From NCBI RefSeq assembly GCF_024707525.1, contig NZ_CP062231.1, positions 5,369,501 through 5,433,500 of the forward strand: 64,000 nucleotides of DNA, in the 5' to 3' direction. The notes beneath the pieces are model-generated. The model searched no databases. It was not told where the DNA came from and worked only from the letters and a program-made list of their open reading frames with translations. This DNA is from Rhizobium sp. TH2. Lineage in GTDB: Bacteria > Pseudomonadota > Alphaproteobacteria > Rhizobiales > Rhizobiaceae. The first letter of the stretch is position 1, and every line of letters begins with the position of its first letter. Both the position numbers and the translations under genes were made by a program. Shown here piece by piece: positions 17,115-25,951 of this stretch.

Positions 17115-18058
17115 TGTCGCGTGTGGCGCTGGCCTTCGATCTCGGTGGAACCGACCTGCGTGCGGCGCTCGTCGATGAGACCGGCGCGTTGCTCGCCTTC
17201 GCATCCCTACCCACCGAGGCGCGCGCCGGCCCGCAGGCCGTCGTCGAGCAGATCGTCGCGCTGGCGGCGGAGGTTCGCGCGCAGGTTCCCAATGCGGCCC
17301 CGGTCGGGATCGGCATTGGCGCGGCCGGCCCGCTCGATCCGAAGGCCGGCATCGTCATCGCGCCGCCGACGCTGTTCGGCTGGCGCGATGTGCCGCTCGG
17401 CCAGATCCTGCAGGATCGTTTTGATCTGCCCGTCAAGCTGGAGAATGACGCCAATGCGGCGGCCATCGGCGAATGGCGGCACGGCGCCGGCCGGGGCACT
17501 TCCTCGCTGGTTTTCGTGACGATATCGACCGGCATCGGCGGCGGCGTAATCGCCGATGGCCGCATCTTTCACGGACGGCGCGGACTGGCCGCCGAGATCG
17601 GCCATATGACCATCACCGATCACAGCGAACGTTGCTTCTGCGGCGGCATCGGCTGCTTTGAGGCGGTCGCTTCGGGTAGCGCGCTCGGCACCAAAGCTAC
17701 CTCGATAACCCGGTTGGGTGACGGCTCAGCACTTCGCGCACTATCGCGCGATGGCGACGTTACGGGCCGGCATGTCATCGAGGCCGCGCGCAACGGTGAT
17801 CAGACCGCGCTCAGGCTCGTCGCCGAAGAGGGCCGCTGGCTGGGTATCGGCTTCACCAACCTGCTGCATCTCTATTCCCCCGACATGATCGTCATGGGCG
17901 GCGGCATATCCAGCGGCTTCGACCTGCTCGAAAGCACCATCTGCGCCACTATCAGCGACAGGGCAATGTCCGTCTACCGGGATGTGCCCATCGTCCCGGC
18001 GGAACTCGGCAACCATGCCGGCCTGATCGGCGCGGCTAGCCTGGTCTTGCGTGCCTAA
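17114..18058 (+). CDS. ROK-family sugar kinase
   Basis: A 314-residue glucokinase/AlsK-like kinase: DLGGTDLR near residues 9-16, catalytic D112 in ENDAN, STGIGGG, and zinc motif H164 with CFCGGIGCFE (C174, C176, C181). Second ROK protein of the operon, without the extra P-loop domain of the first. The start overlaps the epimerase-like stop (TGATG). The stop TAA overlaps the stop of the facing ABC ATPase gene, so transcription from both sides meets here with no room for a separate terminator. Confidence 0.87.
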   Translation: MSRVALAFDLGGTDLRAALVDETGALLAFASLPTEARAGPQAVVEQIVALAAEVRAQVPNAAPVGIGIGAAGPLDPKAGIVIAPPTLFGWRDVPLGQILQDRFDLPVKLENDANAAAIGEWRHGAGRGTSSLVFVTISTGIGGGVIADGRIFHGRRGLAAEIGHMTITDHSERCFCGGIGCFEAVASGSALGTKATSITRLGDGSALRALSRDGDVTGRHVIEAARNGDQTALRLVAEEGRWLGIGFTNLLHLYSPDMIVMGGGISSGFDLLESTICATISDRAMSVYRDVPIVPAELGNHAGLIGAASLVLRA

Positions 18059-18786
18059 AGCAGTTCATGCACCTCGTCGATCGAAGTCTCCGAGGTCGGC
18101 TTGTCGAACACGATCTCGCCGCGTGCCATGGCCACGATCCTGTCGCAGGACTGGAAGACGTGCTGCATGTTGTGCGAGATGAATATCCCGGTCAGGCCCT
18201 GCGCTTTCAGGCCGCGCACGAAGCCCAGCACCTTGTTGGTTTCCTTGACCGAGAGGTGGTTCGTCGGCTCGTCGAGGATCAGCACCTTCGACTTGAAATG
18301 CATGGCGCGGGCGATGGCGACACCCTGCCGCTGACCGCCTGAGAGTTCGCCGACCAGTGCATCGGGAGAGCGCAGGTGCAGGTCGACATCGGCGATCGCC
18401 TTGACGCTTTCCTCGCGCATGCGTTTCTGGTCCATGGTCCCGAAATTGGCGATGCTCCACTTCAGCGGCTCGCGGCCGATGAACAGGTTGCGGGCGATCG
18501 ACATGGTCGGGATCATGGAATTGTACTGGTAGATCGTCTCCAGCCCGTGGTTCATCGCATCCTTGGGCGAGCGGAAATGCACTTCCTTGCCTTCGATGAA
18601 AATCTGGCCGTCGTCCTGGTGATGCACGCCCGACAGGATCTTGATCAGCGTCGACTTGCCGGCGCCGTTATCACCCACCAGCCCGACGGATTCGCCGGGA
18701 TGTATGGTTAGCGAAACATTCTTGAGCGCATGCACGCCGCTATACCATTTCTGGAGATTGCGGCACTCGATGATTGGTGAGTTCAC
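18055..18786 (-). CDS. Ribose-type sugar ABC importer ATPase (single-domain)
   Basis: A 243-residue CUT2 ATPase: GDNGAGKST Walker A near residues 37-45, LSGGQRQGVAIARA signature, [13 protein letters not shown]alker B. The start is a GTG at 18786 that overlaps the permease stop (GTGA); reading further upstream enters the permease gene in another frame. The Q-loop reads TIYQYNS instead of the more common YQDLAL. It is the last gene of the second importer operon, behind GntR regulator, binding protein and permease. Confidence 0.88.
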   Translation of the reverse strand: MNSPIIECRNLQKWYSGVHALKNVSLTIHPGESVGLVGDNGAGKSTLIKILSGVHHQDDGQIFIEGKEVHFRSPKDAMNHGLETIYQYNSMIPTMSIARNLFIGREPLKWSIANFGTMDQKRMREESVKAIADVDLHLRSPDALVGELSGGQRQGVAIARAMHFKSKVLILDEPTNHLSVKETNKVLGFVRGLKAQGLTGIFISHNMQHVFQSCDRIVAMARGEIVFDKPTSETSIDEVHELL

Positions 18787-19766
18787 TTGTGCGCCTCCAG
18801 CTTGATCTTGCGCGACATCTTGCCCATCCAGGCATTGGCGACTACGGCGAACATGGTCAGCACGCCGATCGCGAACTTGAACCAGTTGGAATCCACACGC
18901 GACAGCACGAGGCCGTTGTCGATGACGCGGATCAGCAGCGTACCGATAATGGCGCCGAACACCGTGCCGATGCCGCCGGAGAGTGCCGTGCCGCCGATGA
19001 CCGCCGCCGCCACCGCCTGTAGTTCCAGGCCTTCGCCAATCGACGGCAGTGGCGAGCCGAGCCGCAGCACCTGAAGCAGACCGGCGAAACCCGCAAGCAT
19101 CGAGCACAGCATGAAGCAGATGATCTTCACCCGCTTGACCGGTATGCCCATGGAGGCAGCCGCCTCGTTGAAGCCACCGGTCGCGCGGATCCAGTTGCCG
19201 AAATTGGTCAGCGACAGGAATGCTGCTGCGAGGATGGCGATGACGGCGAACCACAGGAAGGACATGCGCAGGATCGAGCCCTGCCAGATATAGTCGGTAA
19301 ACAGCCAGGTCGGCAGGTCGTCGGGTAGCAACGGCGGAAAGCCGCCGGAGATAACGATGGTCAGCGAGCGGGCGATGAACAGCATGCCTAATGTGGTGAT
19401 GAAGCTCGGAATGGAAAATTGCAGAGTGATATAGCCGTTGATCAGGCCAATGATGGCGCAGAGGCCGAGCCCGATCAGCACAGCCAGCGTGAATGGTACG
19501 CCATCACCCAGCATCACCGCGATCGACATCGGCATCAGCGCGAAGACCGAACCGACCGAGAGATCGAATTCGCCGCAGATCATCAATATGGTGACGCCGA
19601 TGGCGACCAGCGCCATCTCTGGCAGCAGGCCCATGACGCCTCGGATATTCTCGAAAGACAGCAGGAAGCTGTTGGACTTGATCTGGAAGATAATCACCAG
19701 GACGATCAACAGGGCAAGCCCGGCCAATTCCGGCTTATCGAGGTAGATTTTCAGGAAACGTTTCAT
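18783..19766 (-). CDS. Ribose-type sugar ABC importer permease
   Basis: A 327-residue polytopic membrane protein with the CUT2 permease blocks FDLSVGSVFAL, GLINGYITLQFSIPSFITTLG and AVIGGTALSGGIGTV. The ATG at 19766 is chosen over a GTG nine bases earlier because GAG lies 8-9 bases before it. It is translationally coupled to the ATPase gene and separated from the binding-protein gene by 212 bases that hold a RIME-like element. Confidence 0.9.
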   Translation of the reverse strand: MKRFLKIYLDKPELAGLALLIVLVIIFQIKSNSFLLSFENIRGVMGLLPEMALVAIGVTILMICGEFDLSVGSVFALMPMSIAVMLGDGVPFTLAVLIGLGLCAIIGLINGYITLQFSIPSFITTLGMLFIARSLTIVISGGFPPLLPDDLPTWLFTDYIWQGSILRMSFLWFAVIAILAAAFLSLTNFGNWIRATGGFNEAAASMGIPVKRVKIICFMLCSMLAGFAGLLQVLRLGSPLPSIGEGLELQAVAAAVIGGTALSGGIGTVFGAIIGTLLIRVIDNGLVLSRVDSNWFKFAIGVLTMFAVVANAWMGKMSRKIKLEAHK

Positions 19767-19825
19767 CGTAATCACTCAAGTATGGCGCTCCGCCTCTGGT
19801 GGCAGAGCTGTTGGATCGAACATTT

Positions 19826-19953
19826 GCCCCTCATCTGCCTGCCGGCATCTTCTCCCCGTTTCACGGGGAGAAGGGACTCGTGGCAGGAGCCTCGCCCCAT
19901 CGTCCTTCTCCCCGCAAGAGCGGGGAGAAGGTGGCGGTAGCCGGATGAGGGGC
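19826..19953. repeat. RIME-like palindromic intergenic element, head-to-head pair
   Basis: Outer arms GCCCCTCAT (19826-19834) and ATGAGGGGC (19945-19953) enclose two strong hairpins: an 11-bp stem at 19849-19873 (CTTCTCCCCGT/ACGGGGAGAAG) and a 12-bp stem at 19904-19931 (CCTTCTCCCCGC/GCGGGGAGAAGG). It is built from the same unit as the 6083-6207 element but with the two units in the opposite relative order. It lies between binding-protein and permease genes of one operon. Confidence 0.82.
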
Positions 19954-19978
19954 GAAATCTCAGTTCAGGCCAAGAAAC

Positions 19979-20953
19979 TCAGCGAAGGCCCTGCTTCGAC
20001 ATTTCCATGATCTTGGGAACATCCTCGGGCCGGACGACGCCCTGTCCGGTGTCGATATCGGATGGCGTGAGGCCGGCGGTCTTGTAGAGATAGGCCTGCA
20101 TCACGGGCATGAAGCCCTGCATGTAGGGCTGCTGGTCGATTTGCACCTGCACATAGCCCGCCGTCATCTGCTGCAGCACTTCCGGCACCAGGTCGAAGCC
20201 ACCGAGCAGCACCTTGCCTGGCTCGACGCCGCGATCCTTAAGCACCTTGGCAACGCCTGCATGCCAGTATCCGGTATCGAAATAGGCCGTCGTGTTGGGA
20301 TTGGCGTTGAGATAGGCGCCGATACGGTCCGCCGTCAGCGCCAGATCCGTCGCCGAATCGATGCGTGTAATCGTGATCTCGCGATCCTTGTGTTCGGCCT
20401 TGTATTCCTCGAGATATTTCATCACGCCACCGGCGCGCTGTTCGGACCAGGTCTGTCCAGGCGCATTGACGCCGACGAGCAGGTTGAGCGGCCCCTCCTT
20501 GGGGAAGTTCTCGGCCTGCGCCTTGGCGAGCGAATAGCCCGCTGCGATGAAGCCCTGGCCGATGAATGCCTTGCGGGCATTGCCCTTGGCGCCCTCGCTG
20601 TCATCGACATTGACGGCGAGCACGAGGATGCCCGCATCGGTGGCTTCCTTGATCACCGCGTCATAGGCCTTGTCGTCGACGATCGCGACGAAGATGGCAT
20701 CGGGTTTAGTGGCGATCGCCGCCTGCAGGTTGGCGATGGCCTGCTCGACCGAGCCTTCCTGCTGCGTCAGGATCAACTGGCAGGTCGCCTCGACTCGGGC
20801 GCAGCCGTCGTCGAACCCCTTTTTCACCGATTGCCAGAATGTGTTGGATGCCGATGAGTGGCTGATGAACGTGAGGTTCAGTCCTTCGGCTTGCGCGCCT
20901 GATGCCATCATCGACAATCCGAGCGCCGTGCCGGCGATTAATTTCCTAAACAT
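19979..20953 (-). CDS. Periplasmic sugar-binding protein of the second importer
   Basis: A 324-residue RbsB-like type I binding protein. The signal peptide is short and Sec-type (MFRKLIAGTALGLSMMASG, cleavage near AQA-E). Following it are LTFISHSSASNTFWQSVKKG and a KPDAIFVAIVDDKAYDAVI segment typical of the family. A YWHAGVAKVL region and the closing GQGVVRPEDV fit the sugar-binding class. It is 36 bases behind the GntR gene, and a Shine-Dalgarno GGGAGG precedes the ATG, so the regulator and transporter are co-transcribed. Ligand unknown; downstream divergent enzymes suggest a sugar or sugar acid. Confidence 0.9.
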   Translation of the reverse strand: MFRKLIAGTALGLSMMASGAQAEGLNLTFISHSSASNTFWQSVKKGFDDGCARVEATCQLILTQQEGSVEQAIANLQAAIATKPDAIFVAIVDDKAYDAVIKEATDAGILVLAVNVDDSEGAKGNARKAFIGQGFIAAGYSLAKAQAENFPKEGPLNLLVGVNAPGQTWSEQRAGGVMKYLEEYKAEHKDREITITRIDSATDLALTADRIGAYLNANPNTTAYFDTGYWHAGVAKVLKDRGVEPGKVLLGGFDLVPEVLQQMTAGYVQVQIDQQPYMQGFMPVMQAYLYKTAGLTPSDIDTGQGVVRPEDVPKIMEMSKQGLR

Positions 20954-20989
20954 GCTTTCCTCCCTGGTTAAAATAGAACTGATGTTTGA

Positions 20990-21682
20990 TCAGCCTGCTC
21001 CGTCGAACAGTTCCGCCCGGGCGCGGGCAATTTCGGGCAATGAGTTGAGGATCTCGCGCAGGTGCTGGCGCAGAGCCTCCTCGGCGGCAGTCTTGTCGCC
21101 GGCTGCAATGGCATCGACGATCCGCTCGTGCTGGTCGATGAGCCGGTTGATCTGCATGTCGTCGACGCTGAGAAAGCGGACGCGGTCCATCTGCGCCTTG
21201 ACGCTTTCGATCACGCTCCAGGCATAGGCGTTGCCAGCCGCGGCGGCGAGCGTGTGGTGAAAGAGCTCGTCGAGCCTCAGGAACGCCGAGCGGTCATCAT
21301 GCGGCACCTTCTTCTGCTCGGCGATCTGGCGGCGAAGCTCGGTGATCGTATCTGTCTCATGCCGGTCGGCAACGAGCCGGACGATATCCGCTTCGATCGC
21401 CTCGCGCACGAAACGCACGTTCATGACAGATGCGACTGAGATCTTGGTCACGATTGTGCCGCGCTGAGGCAGGACGTGAACGAGGCCCTCCTCCGAGAGC
21501 TTGATGAAGGCCTCGCGCACCGGCTGGCGGCTCACGGAAAGCACTTTGGCGACGTCGGACTCGGAGAGCCGTTCGCCCGGCAGAAGCTCGGCCTGGATGA
21601 TCTGCTCGCGTAGGATACGGTAGACCTGCGGGCCCACCGTTTCTCCCAAAGCCACCACGCGAGCCGATCGCGCTGCCAGCAT
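20990..21682 (-). CDS. GntR-family regulator with FCD ligand domain
   Basis: 230 residues. Residues about 13-75 are a winged helix (PQVYRILREQIIQAELLPGE, then SESDVAKVLSVSRQPVREA). The rest is an FCD domain with RFVREAIEADIV, DELFHHTLA and the HERIVDAI and LRQHL metal/ligand helices. The ATG at 21682 is chosen because GGGAGG lies 7 bases upstream; an ATG at 21703 has no such site. FCD regulators commonly answer to organic or sugar acids, which fits the lactonase and dehydratase genes on the opposite strand. It probably represses both divergent units. Confidence 0.88.
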   Translation of the reverse strand: MLAARSARVVALGETVGPQVYRILREQIIQAELLPGERLSESDVAKVLSVSRQPVREAFIKLSEEGLVHVLPQRGTIVTKISVASVMNVRFVREAIEADIVRLVADRHETDTITELRRQIAEQKKVPHDDRSAFLRLDELFHHTLAAAAGNAYAWSVIESVKAQMDRVRFLSVDDMQINRLIDQHERIVDAIAAGDKTAAEEALRQHLREILNSLPEIARARAELFDGAG

Positions 21683-21711
21683 AAGCTGTCCTCCCAGACA
21701 CATTGTTCTGG

Positions 21712-21746
21712 CTTGACCGTACTAACCTACTACCATACAAGTCAAG
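21712..21746. promoter_or_regulatory. Divergent promoter/operator region of the GntR-controlled module
   Basis: CTTGAC (21712-21717) and GTCAAG (21741-21746) are exact inverse arms. On the plus strand TTGACC is followed 17 bases later by TACAAG, a reasonable -35/-10 pair for the lactonase gene. On the minus strand TTGACT could be the -35 box of the GntR operon. The two would overlap, so one bound regulator could block both. Confidence 0.4.
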
Positions 21747-21824
21747 AGTATTTTGAAATCTATGCCATTGCGGTGCCAGGATTTCGTGATTGCCAGCCGC
21801 CGGCTCTCATCGGAGGAGAGAGAA

Positions 21825-22718
21825 ATGCAGCCGAATATTCTGTTGGAAGCGCGGGATCTCGTGGGCGAGAGCATCCTCTGGTCCGGGGAGGAAAGCGCAC
21901 TCTATTGGGTCGATAACGGCGGCAAGCGCATCCATAGGCTGGAGGTCGCGGCCGGGCGGCATGACATATGGCCGATGCCGGATTTCCCCACCTCGATTGG
22001 CATGCGCAAGGACGGCGGATTCATCGTCGGACTATGTCGGGAGGTGTGCTTCTGGCGGCCGGATGGGCCTTTCGAAACCTTCGTGGTTCCCGAGCCTGAT
22101 CTACCAGGCAATCGCCTGAACGAGGGGCGTGTGGCGCCTGATGGTTCGTTCTGGGTGTCCACCATGCAGAACAATCTCAACGCCGATGGCTCGCCGAAAG
22201 ACATGGATCGCAATTCCGGCGCCTACTATCGGATCGATCCTTCAGGCAGCATCACACAGCTCACAATGAACGAATACGGCATCACCAACACAATGGCCTG
22301 GACGAGCGACAACAGGTTTCTGACGGCCGATACGCTGGCCAACGAGATCTATTCCTTCGCCTATGATCCGTCCTCGAGAACGATCGGCGACCGCAAAACG
22401 ATTGTCGACGGTTTCGAGCGAGGCCTGCCGGATGGCTCCTGTCTGGACGTCGACGACAATCTCTGGAATTGCCGCGTGGTCGGTGGCAGCTCCGTCGCCT
22501 GTTTTGATGCCAGGGGCTCGCTGCGCAACCTGGTTGAACTTCCGGTTTCCTGGCCGACGAGTTGCACGTTTGGCGGCGCCGGTCTATCGACGCTTTATGT
22601 CACGTCGGCACGCTTCACCATGTCGGAAAAGCATCTTGCTGCCAATCCGCTTGAGGGCAGCGTGCTTGCTGTTGACGTGAATACAAGGGGAAAGCCGGAG
22701 CCGAAATTCGGCTATTGA
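21825..22718 (+). CDS. SMP-30/gluconolactonase-family lactonase
   Basis: 297 residues of a six-bladed propeller. An early catalytic-metal Glu is in LVGESILW, the Asn/Asp ligands are in LNEGRVAPDG and the later TADTLANEIYSF and LPDGSCLDVDDNLWNC blocks are those of SMP-30 lactonases. It would hydrolyse an aldono-1,4- or 1,5-lactone to the aldonate in the cytoplasm. ATG at 21825 follows GGAGGAGAGAGAA; a longer frame from 21753 lacks a site and crosses the promoter region. First gene of a three-gene run with an SDR and a dehydratase. Confidence 0.87.
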   Translation: MQPNILLEARDLVGESILWSGEESALYWVDNGGKRIHRLEVAAGRHDIWPMPDFPTSIGMRKDGGFIVGLCREVCFWRPDGPFETFVVPEPDLPGNRLNEGRVAPDGSFWVSTMQNNLNADGSPKDMDRNSGAYYRIDPSGSITQLTMNEYGITNTMAWTSDNRFLTADTLANEIYSFAYDPSSRTIGDRKTIVDGFERGLPDGSCLDVDDNLWNCRVVGGSSVACFDARGSLRNLVELPVSWPTSCTFGGAGLSTLYVTSARFTMSEKHLAANPLEGSVLAVDVNTRGKPEPKFGY

Positions 22719-22766
22719 AACACTGGCATGGCTTAAATTCTAATTCGTAAGGCGGAGGAGCGATAC

Positions 22767-23549
22767 ATGGAGTTCGAAGGCAAGAGCATCGTCGTCACCG
22801 GCGGCAGCTTCGGCATGGGCCGGGCCTGTGCCGAACGGTTTGCCAAGGGCGGAGGATCCGTCCTCATCATCTCCAATGACCAGGCGTCAGTTGATAAGGC
22901 GGTGGCCGAGATCGGCGGCCGGACGACCGGCTTCGTGGGAGACGTGCGAGATTCGAAGGCAATGCAGGCCGCTGTCGCCGAGGCTGTCGCAGCGCATGGC
23001 GGCGTCGATATCCTCGCCTGCTGCGCGGGCATCCAGCGCTATGGCACGGTGGTCGATACGCCGGAGGATGTCTGGGACGATGTGCTCGACGTGAACCTGA
23101 AGGGCATCTATCTTGCCTCCAAATATGCTATTCCGGAAATGCGCAGGCGTGGCGGCGGCGCCATCGTGGCGATCTCCTCGGTCCAGGCCTATGCGTCCCA
23201 GGCCGGCGTCGCGGCTTATACCGCGAGCAAGGGCGCCATCAATGCGCTGGTGCGGGCGATGTCGCTCGATCATGCCGGCGAAAACATCACCGTCAATGCC
23301 GTCTGCCCCGCCTCGATCGACACGCCGATGCTGCGGTGGTCCGCCGACCTCCACAAGGGCGACATGACCCAGGACGACATGATCGCGGCGTGGGGCAAGG
23401 GCCACCCGCTCGGCCGGGTCGGAAGGGCCGAGGAAGTGGCCGAACTTGTCGCCTTCCTCGCCAGCGACAAGGCTCGCTTTATCACCGGTGCGGATATGAA
23501 GATCGATGGCGGCACCATGGCTAAGCTCGGCATCGTGCTTCCCGAATAG
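22767..23549 (+). CDS. Short-chain dehydrogenase (probable sugar dehydrogenase)
   Basis: A 260-residue classical SDR with TGGSFGMG, catalytic Ser in ISSVQAY and YTASKGA, ending in KIDGGTMAKLG. The usual NNAG/NAG motif reads CCAG (LACCAGIQ), so the conserved Asn that steadies the cofactor region is missing. Position between a lactonase and a sugar-acid dehydratase suggests oxidation of an aldose to its lactone, or of a later intermediate. An AAGGCGGAGGAG ribosome site precedes the ATG. Confidence 0.85.
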   Translation: MEFEGKSIVVTGGSFGMGRACAERFAKGGGSVLIISNDQASVDKAVAEIGGRTTGFVGDVRDSKAMQAAVAEAVAAHGGVDILACCAGIQRYGTVVDTPEDVWDDVLDVNLKGIYLASKYAIPEMRRRGGGAIVAISSVQAYASQAGVAAYTASKGAINALVRAMSLDHAGENITVNAVCPASIDTPMLRWSADLHKGDMTQDDMIAAWGKGHPLGRVGRAEEVAELVAFLASDKARFITGADMKIDGGTMAKLGIVLPE

Positions 23550-23597
23550 CGCTCGCTCGCCCACATCAGAACAATTAGCTCCTCAAGGAATCCACCT

Positions 23598-24845
23598 ATG
23601 CAGCGGCCGAAAATCACCGACATCCGCGCCACGACGATCACCGTTCCACTCGAAGCGCCGCTCAGGCATTCGAACGGCGCGCATTGGGGCCGCTTCGTCC
23701 GCACCATCGTCGAAGTCGAAACGGATGTCGGCATCATAGGTCTGGGCGAGATGGGCGGCGGCGGCGAAAGCGCCGAGGCGGCATTCAAGGCGTTGAAATT
23801 CTATCTCGTCGGGCACGACCCGTTCGAGCTCGAACAGCTGCGGTTCAAGATCTGCAATCCGACCGCCAGCCTCTATAACAACCGAACCCAGATGCATGCG
23901 GCGATCGAATTCGCCTGCATCGACATCATGGGCAAGTTCCTCGGCGTGCCGGCCTATGACCTCCTCGGCGGCAAGATGCGCGATGCGGTGGGCTTTGCCA
24001 GCTATCTCTTCTTTCGCCTGCCCAATCAGGATAGCGGCAAGGGCGAGATCCGTACCGCCGACCAACTGATCGAACAGGCGCTCGACCTCAAGCGTACGCA
24101 CGGTTTCACGGCGCATAAGCTCAAGAGCGGAGTCTTTCCGCCCGACTACGAGCTTGAGGTGTTTCGTGCGCTGGCCAAGGCGGTGGGCAGCGACACAGTC
24201 CGATACGACCCCAATGCCGCCTTTTCGGTCGAGGAAGCCATACGCTTCGCCAAGGGCATCGAGGACCTCAACAACGATTATTACGAGGATCCGACCTGGG
24301 GCCTGAACGGCATGCGCCGCGTGCGTGAAAACACCTCGATGCCGCTCGCGACCAATACGATCGTGATCAATTTCGAGCAGCTCGCGACCAATGTGCTCAA
24401 TCCGGCCGTGGATGTGATCCTGCTCGACACCACCTTCTGGGGAGGCATTCGGCCTTGCATCAAGGCCGCCGGAGTGTGCGAGACATTCCAGCTCGGCATC
24501 GCGGTACATTCCTCGGGCGAACTCGGCATTCAGCTTGCGACCATGCTGCATCTCGGCGCCGTCCTGCCCAATCTCGTCTTCACGGCCGATGCCCACTATC
24601 ACCAGTTGACCGACGACGTCATCGTCGGCGGGCCGATGAAATATGAAGGCGGCAAGATCGCCGTGCCCACCGGCCCCGGCCTCGGCGTGGAACTCGATCG
24701 CGATAAGCTCGGCAAATACGCCGATCTCTACAAGTCGCTGGGCGGCTATATGTATGACCGCGATCCGGCCCGGCCCGGCTGGTTCTCCACCGTGCCGAAC
24801 ACACGCTGGGCCGATCCTAATGACAATCGCGTGGTCAATTACTGA
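23598..24845 (+). CDS. Enolase-superfamily sugar-acid dehydratase, glucarate dehydratase subgroup
   Basis: 415 residues. The barrel carries the KxK base pair (K174, K176 in AHKLKSG), metal ligands D204 (RYDPN), E230 (YYEDP) and N253 (ATNT), then D277 and the catalytic H304 in AVHSSGELG, which is the glucarate-dehydratase arrangement (Asn as third ligand plus His-Asp dyad). It would remove water from an acid sugar to give a 2-keto-3-deoxy product. The ATG follows AAGGAATCC. The true substrate (glucarate or another aldonate/aldarate) cannot be read; GlucD-related proteins of similar sequence often have no glucarate activity. Confidence 0.88.
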   Translation: MQRPKITDIRATTITVPLEAPLRHSNGAHWGRFVRTIVEVETDVGIIGLGEMGGGGESAEAAFKALKFYLVGHDPFELEQLRFKICNPTASLYNNRTQMHAAIEFACIDIMGKFLGVPAYDLLGGKMRDAVGFASYLFFRLPNQDSGKGEIRTADQLIEQALDLKRTHGFTAHKLKSGVFPPDYELEVFRALAKAVGSDTVRYDPNAAFSVEEAIRFAKGIEDLNNDYYEDPTWGLNGMRRVRENTSMPLATNTIVINFEQLATNVLNPAVDVILLDTTFWGGIRPCIKAAGVCETFQLGIAVHSSGELGIQLATMLHLGAVLPNLVFTADAHYHQLTDDVIVGGPMKYEGGKIAVPTGPGLGVELDRDKLGKYADLYKSLGGYMYDRDPARPGWFSTVPNTRWADPNDNRVVNY

Positions 24846-24862
24846 TGCGTTTCGGCGGCTAA

Positions 24863-25753
24863 TTAATCCCGCAGCCATTCGACGCCGTTGGAGAATTGCA
24901 GTCCCCGGCCGCGATTGCTGGCCTGGAATACCTGGTCTCGCCCTTCGAAAGCTGCGGCCAGTTCGCCTCCCGCTGCAAAGAGCGTCCCGTGGGGAACAGC
25001 AGTGCCGTTCTCCAACCGGTAGATGATCGCGGCCCTGTCGGATATCGCTTTCACGAGCTTGCCGGAGCCGTCATAGCTTCCGCATGCTCCGGCGAGGCAG
25101 AGTCCATCAATATTCGCAAAGAGACGCGATAGGATCGCCGGGTCAGGCCGCAGCGAGAGCTTTCCCGAAAATCTGTGATCCAGCCGGCGGTCGTTCACCT
25201 CGGCTGTTTCCTCGACCTCGCGGATCGTGCGGCTGAGAAACAGCAGCCTGTAGTTCCGGGCGCCGAACGCATCCAGGGCCGCGGAAATCTCTTCGAAGGC
25301 AGCCAGACCGAGCCCGAACCTGCCGGCGAAATCGGCGGGCTCAGCGGCGAACTGATCGAGATTGTGCTGGGTATTGGACAGGAAGAATGTCTTTGCCTCA
25401 TCCGACCGCGCATGCGCTGCGAAGCGCTGCCAGAGTGCCGCATATTTCTCGTTCACCCGGTCAATGTCGTCGCGCCAATCGCATCTCAGTGCCAGCTTGT
25501 CCTCGGCGAGCGGATAATCATGCCAGAAATAAAGGCCCTCGATCTCGACGCCTTGGCGCCCTTCCGCCTGCGTAACGAATGTCGCCGCCCTCTCCGGGCA
25601 TTGCCGCAGCGACGCACCGTTCGTTTGAAGTGCGTTGACCAGCGCCTGGCGCGTGGTGATGTTGAAATCGAAGGGCATGCGCCTTTGGCTCTCACCACCC
25701 ATGATGTCGATGATGAAGCGGGTCTGGCAGGAATGGCCGAGGGAAATCAGCAT
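24863..25753 (-). CDS. DUF1796-like putative papain-like cysteine peptidase
   Basis: 296 residues beginning MLISLGHSCQ, with Cys9, and PFDFNIT about residues 27-33; this SLGxxCQ...PFD pattern is that of the DUF1796 family. No signal peptide. The ATG at 25753 is preferred over 25900 because it begins exactly at the conserved strand and GGA lies 6 bases upstream. It faces the dehydratase gene end to end, 17 bases apart, and has no evident link with sugar use. Peptidase activity is a fold prediction, not established. Confidence 0.72.
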   Translation of the reverse strand: MLISLGHSCQTRFIIDIMGGESQRRMPFDFNITTRQALVNALQTNGASLRQCPERAATFVTQAEGRQGVEIEGLYFWHDYPLAEDKLALRCDWRDDIDRVNEKYAALWQRFAAHARSDEAKTFFLSNTQHNLDQFAAEPADFAGRFGLGLAAFEEISAALDAFGARNYRLLFLSRTIREVEETAEVNDRRLDHRFSGKLSLRPDPAILSRLFANIDGLCLAGACGSYDGSGKLVKAISDRAAIIYRLENGTAVPHGTLFAAGGELAAAFEGRDQVFQASNRGRGLQFSNGVEWLRD

Positions 25754-25911
25754 CGCATGTCCGGCATGAGTTGAGCGGCTTCGCGCATGTTGGACCGCAA
25801 GTTGCCGGCACGCAAGATGCATCAATCTGATTCGCACGCTCAAGCTCCGAGCATTGCAGGCTTTTGGCGTCAATTTCCCGTCTTCTTGGCAGCTTCGCAC
25901 AAGGTTCGCGT

Positions 25912-25928
25912 GTTAAGAAAGTCTTAAC
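25912..25928. promoter_or_regulatory. Operator-like inverted repeat GTTAAGA-AAG-TCTTAAC
   Basis: Perfect 7-bp arms around 3 bases, ending 23 bases before the start of the small ORF at 25952 in an otherwise AT-leaning stretch. It may mark a regulated promoter. Confidence 0.35.
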
Positions 25929-25951
25929 CGTATCCACAATTAGCCAAGACC

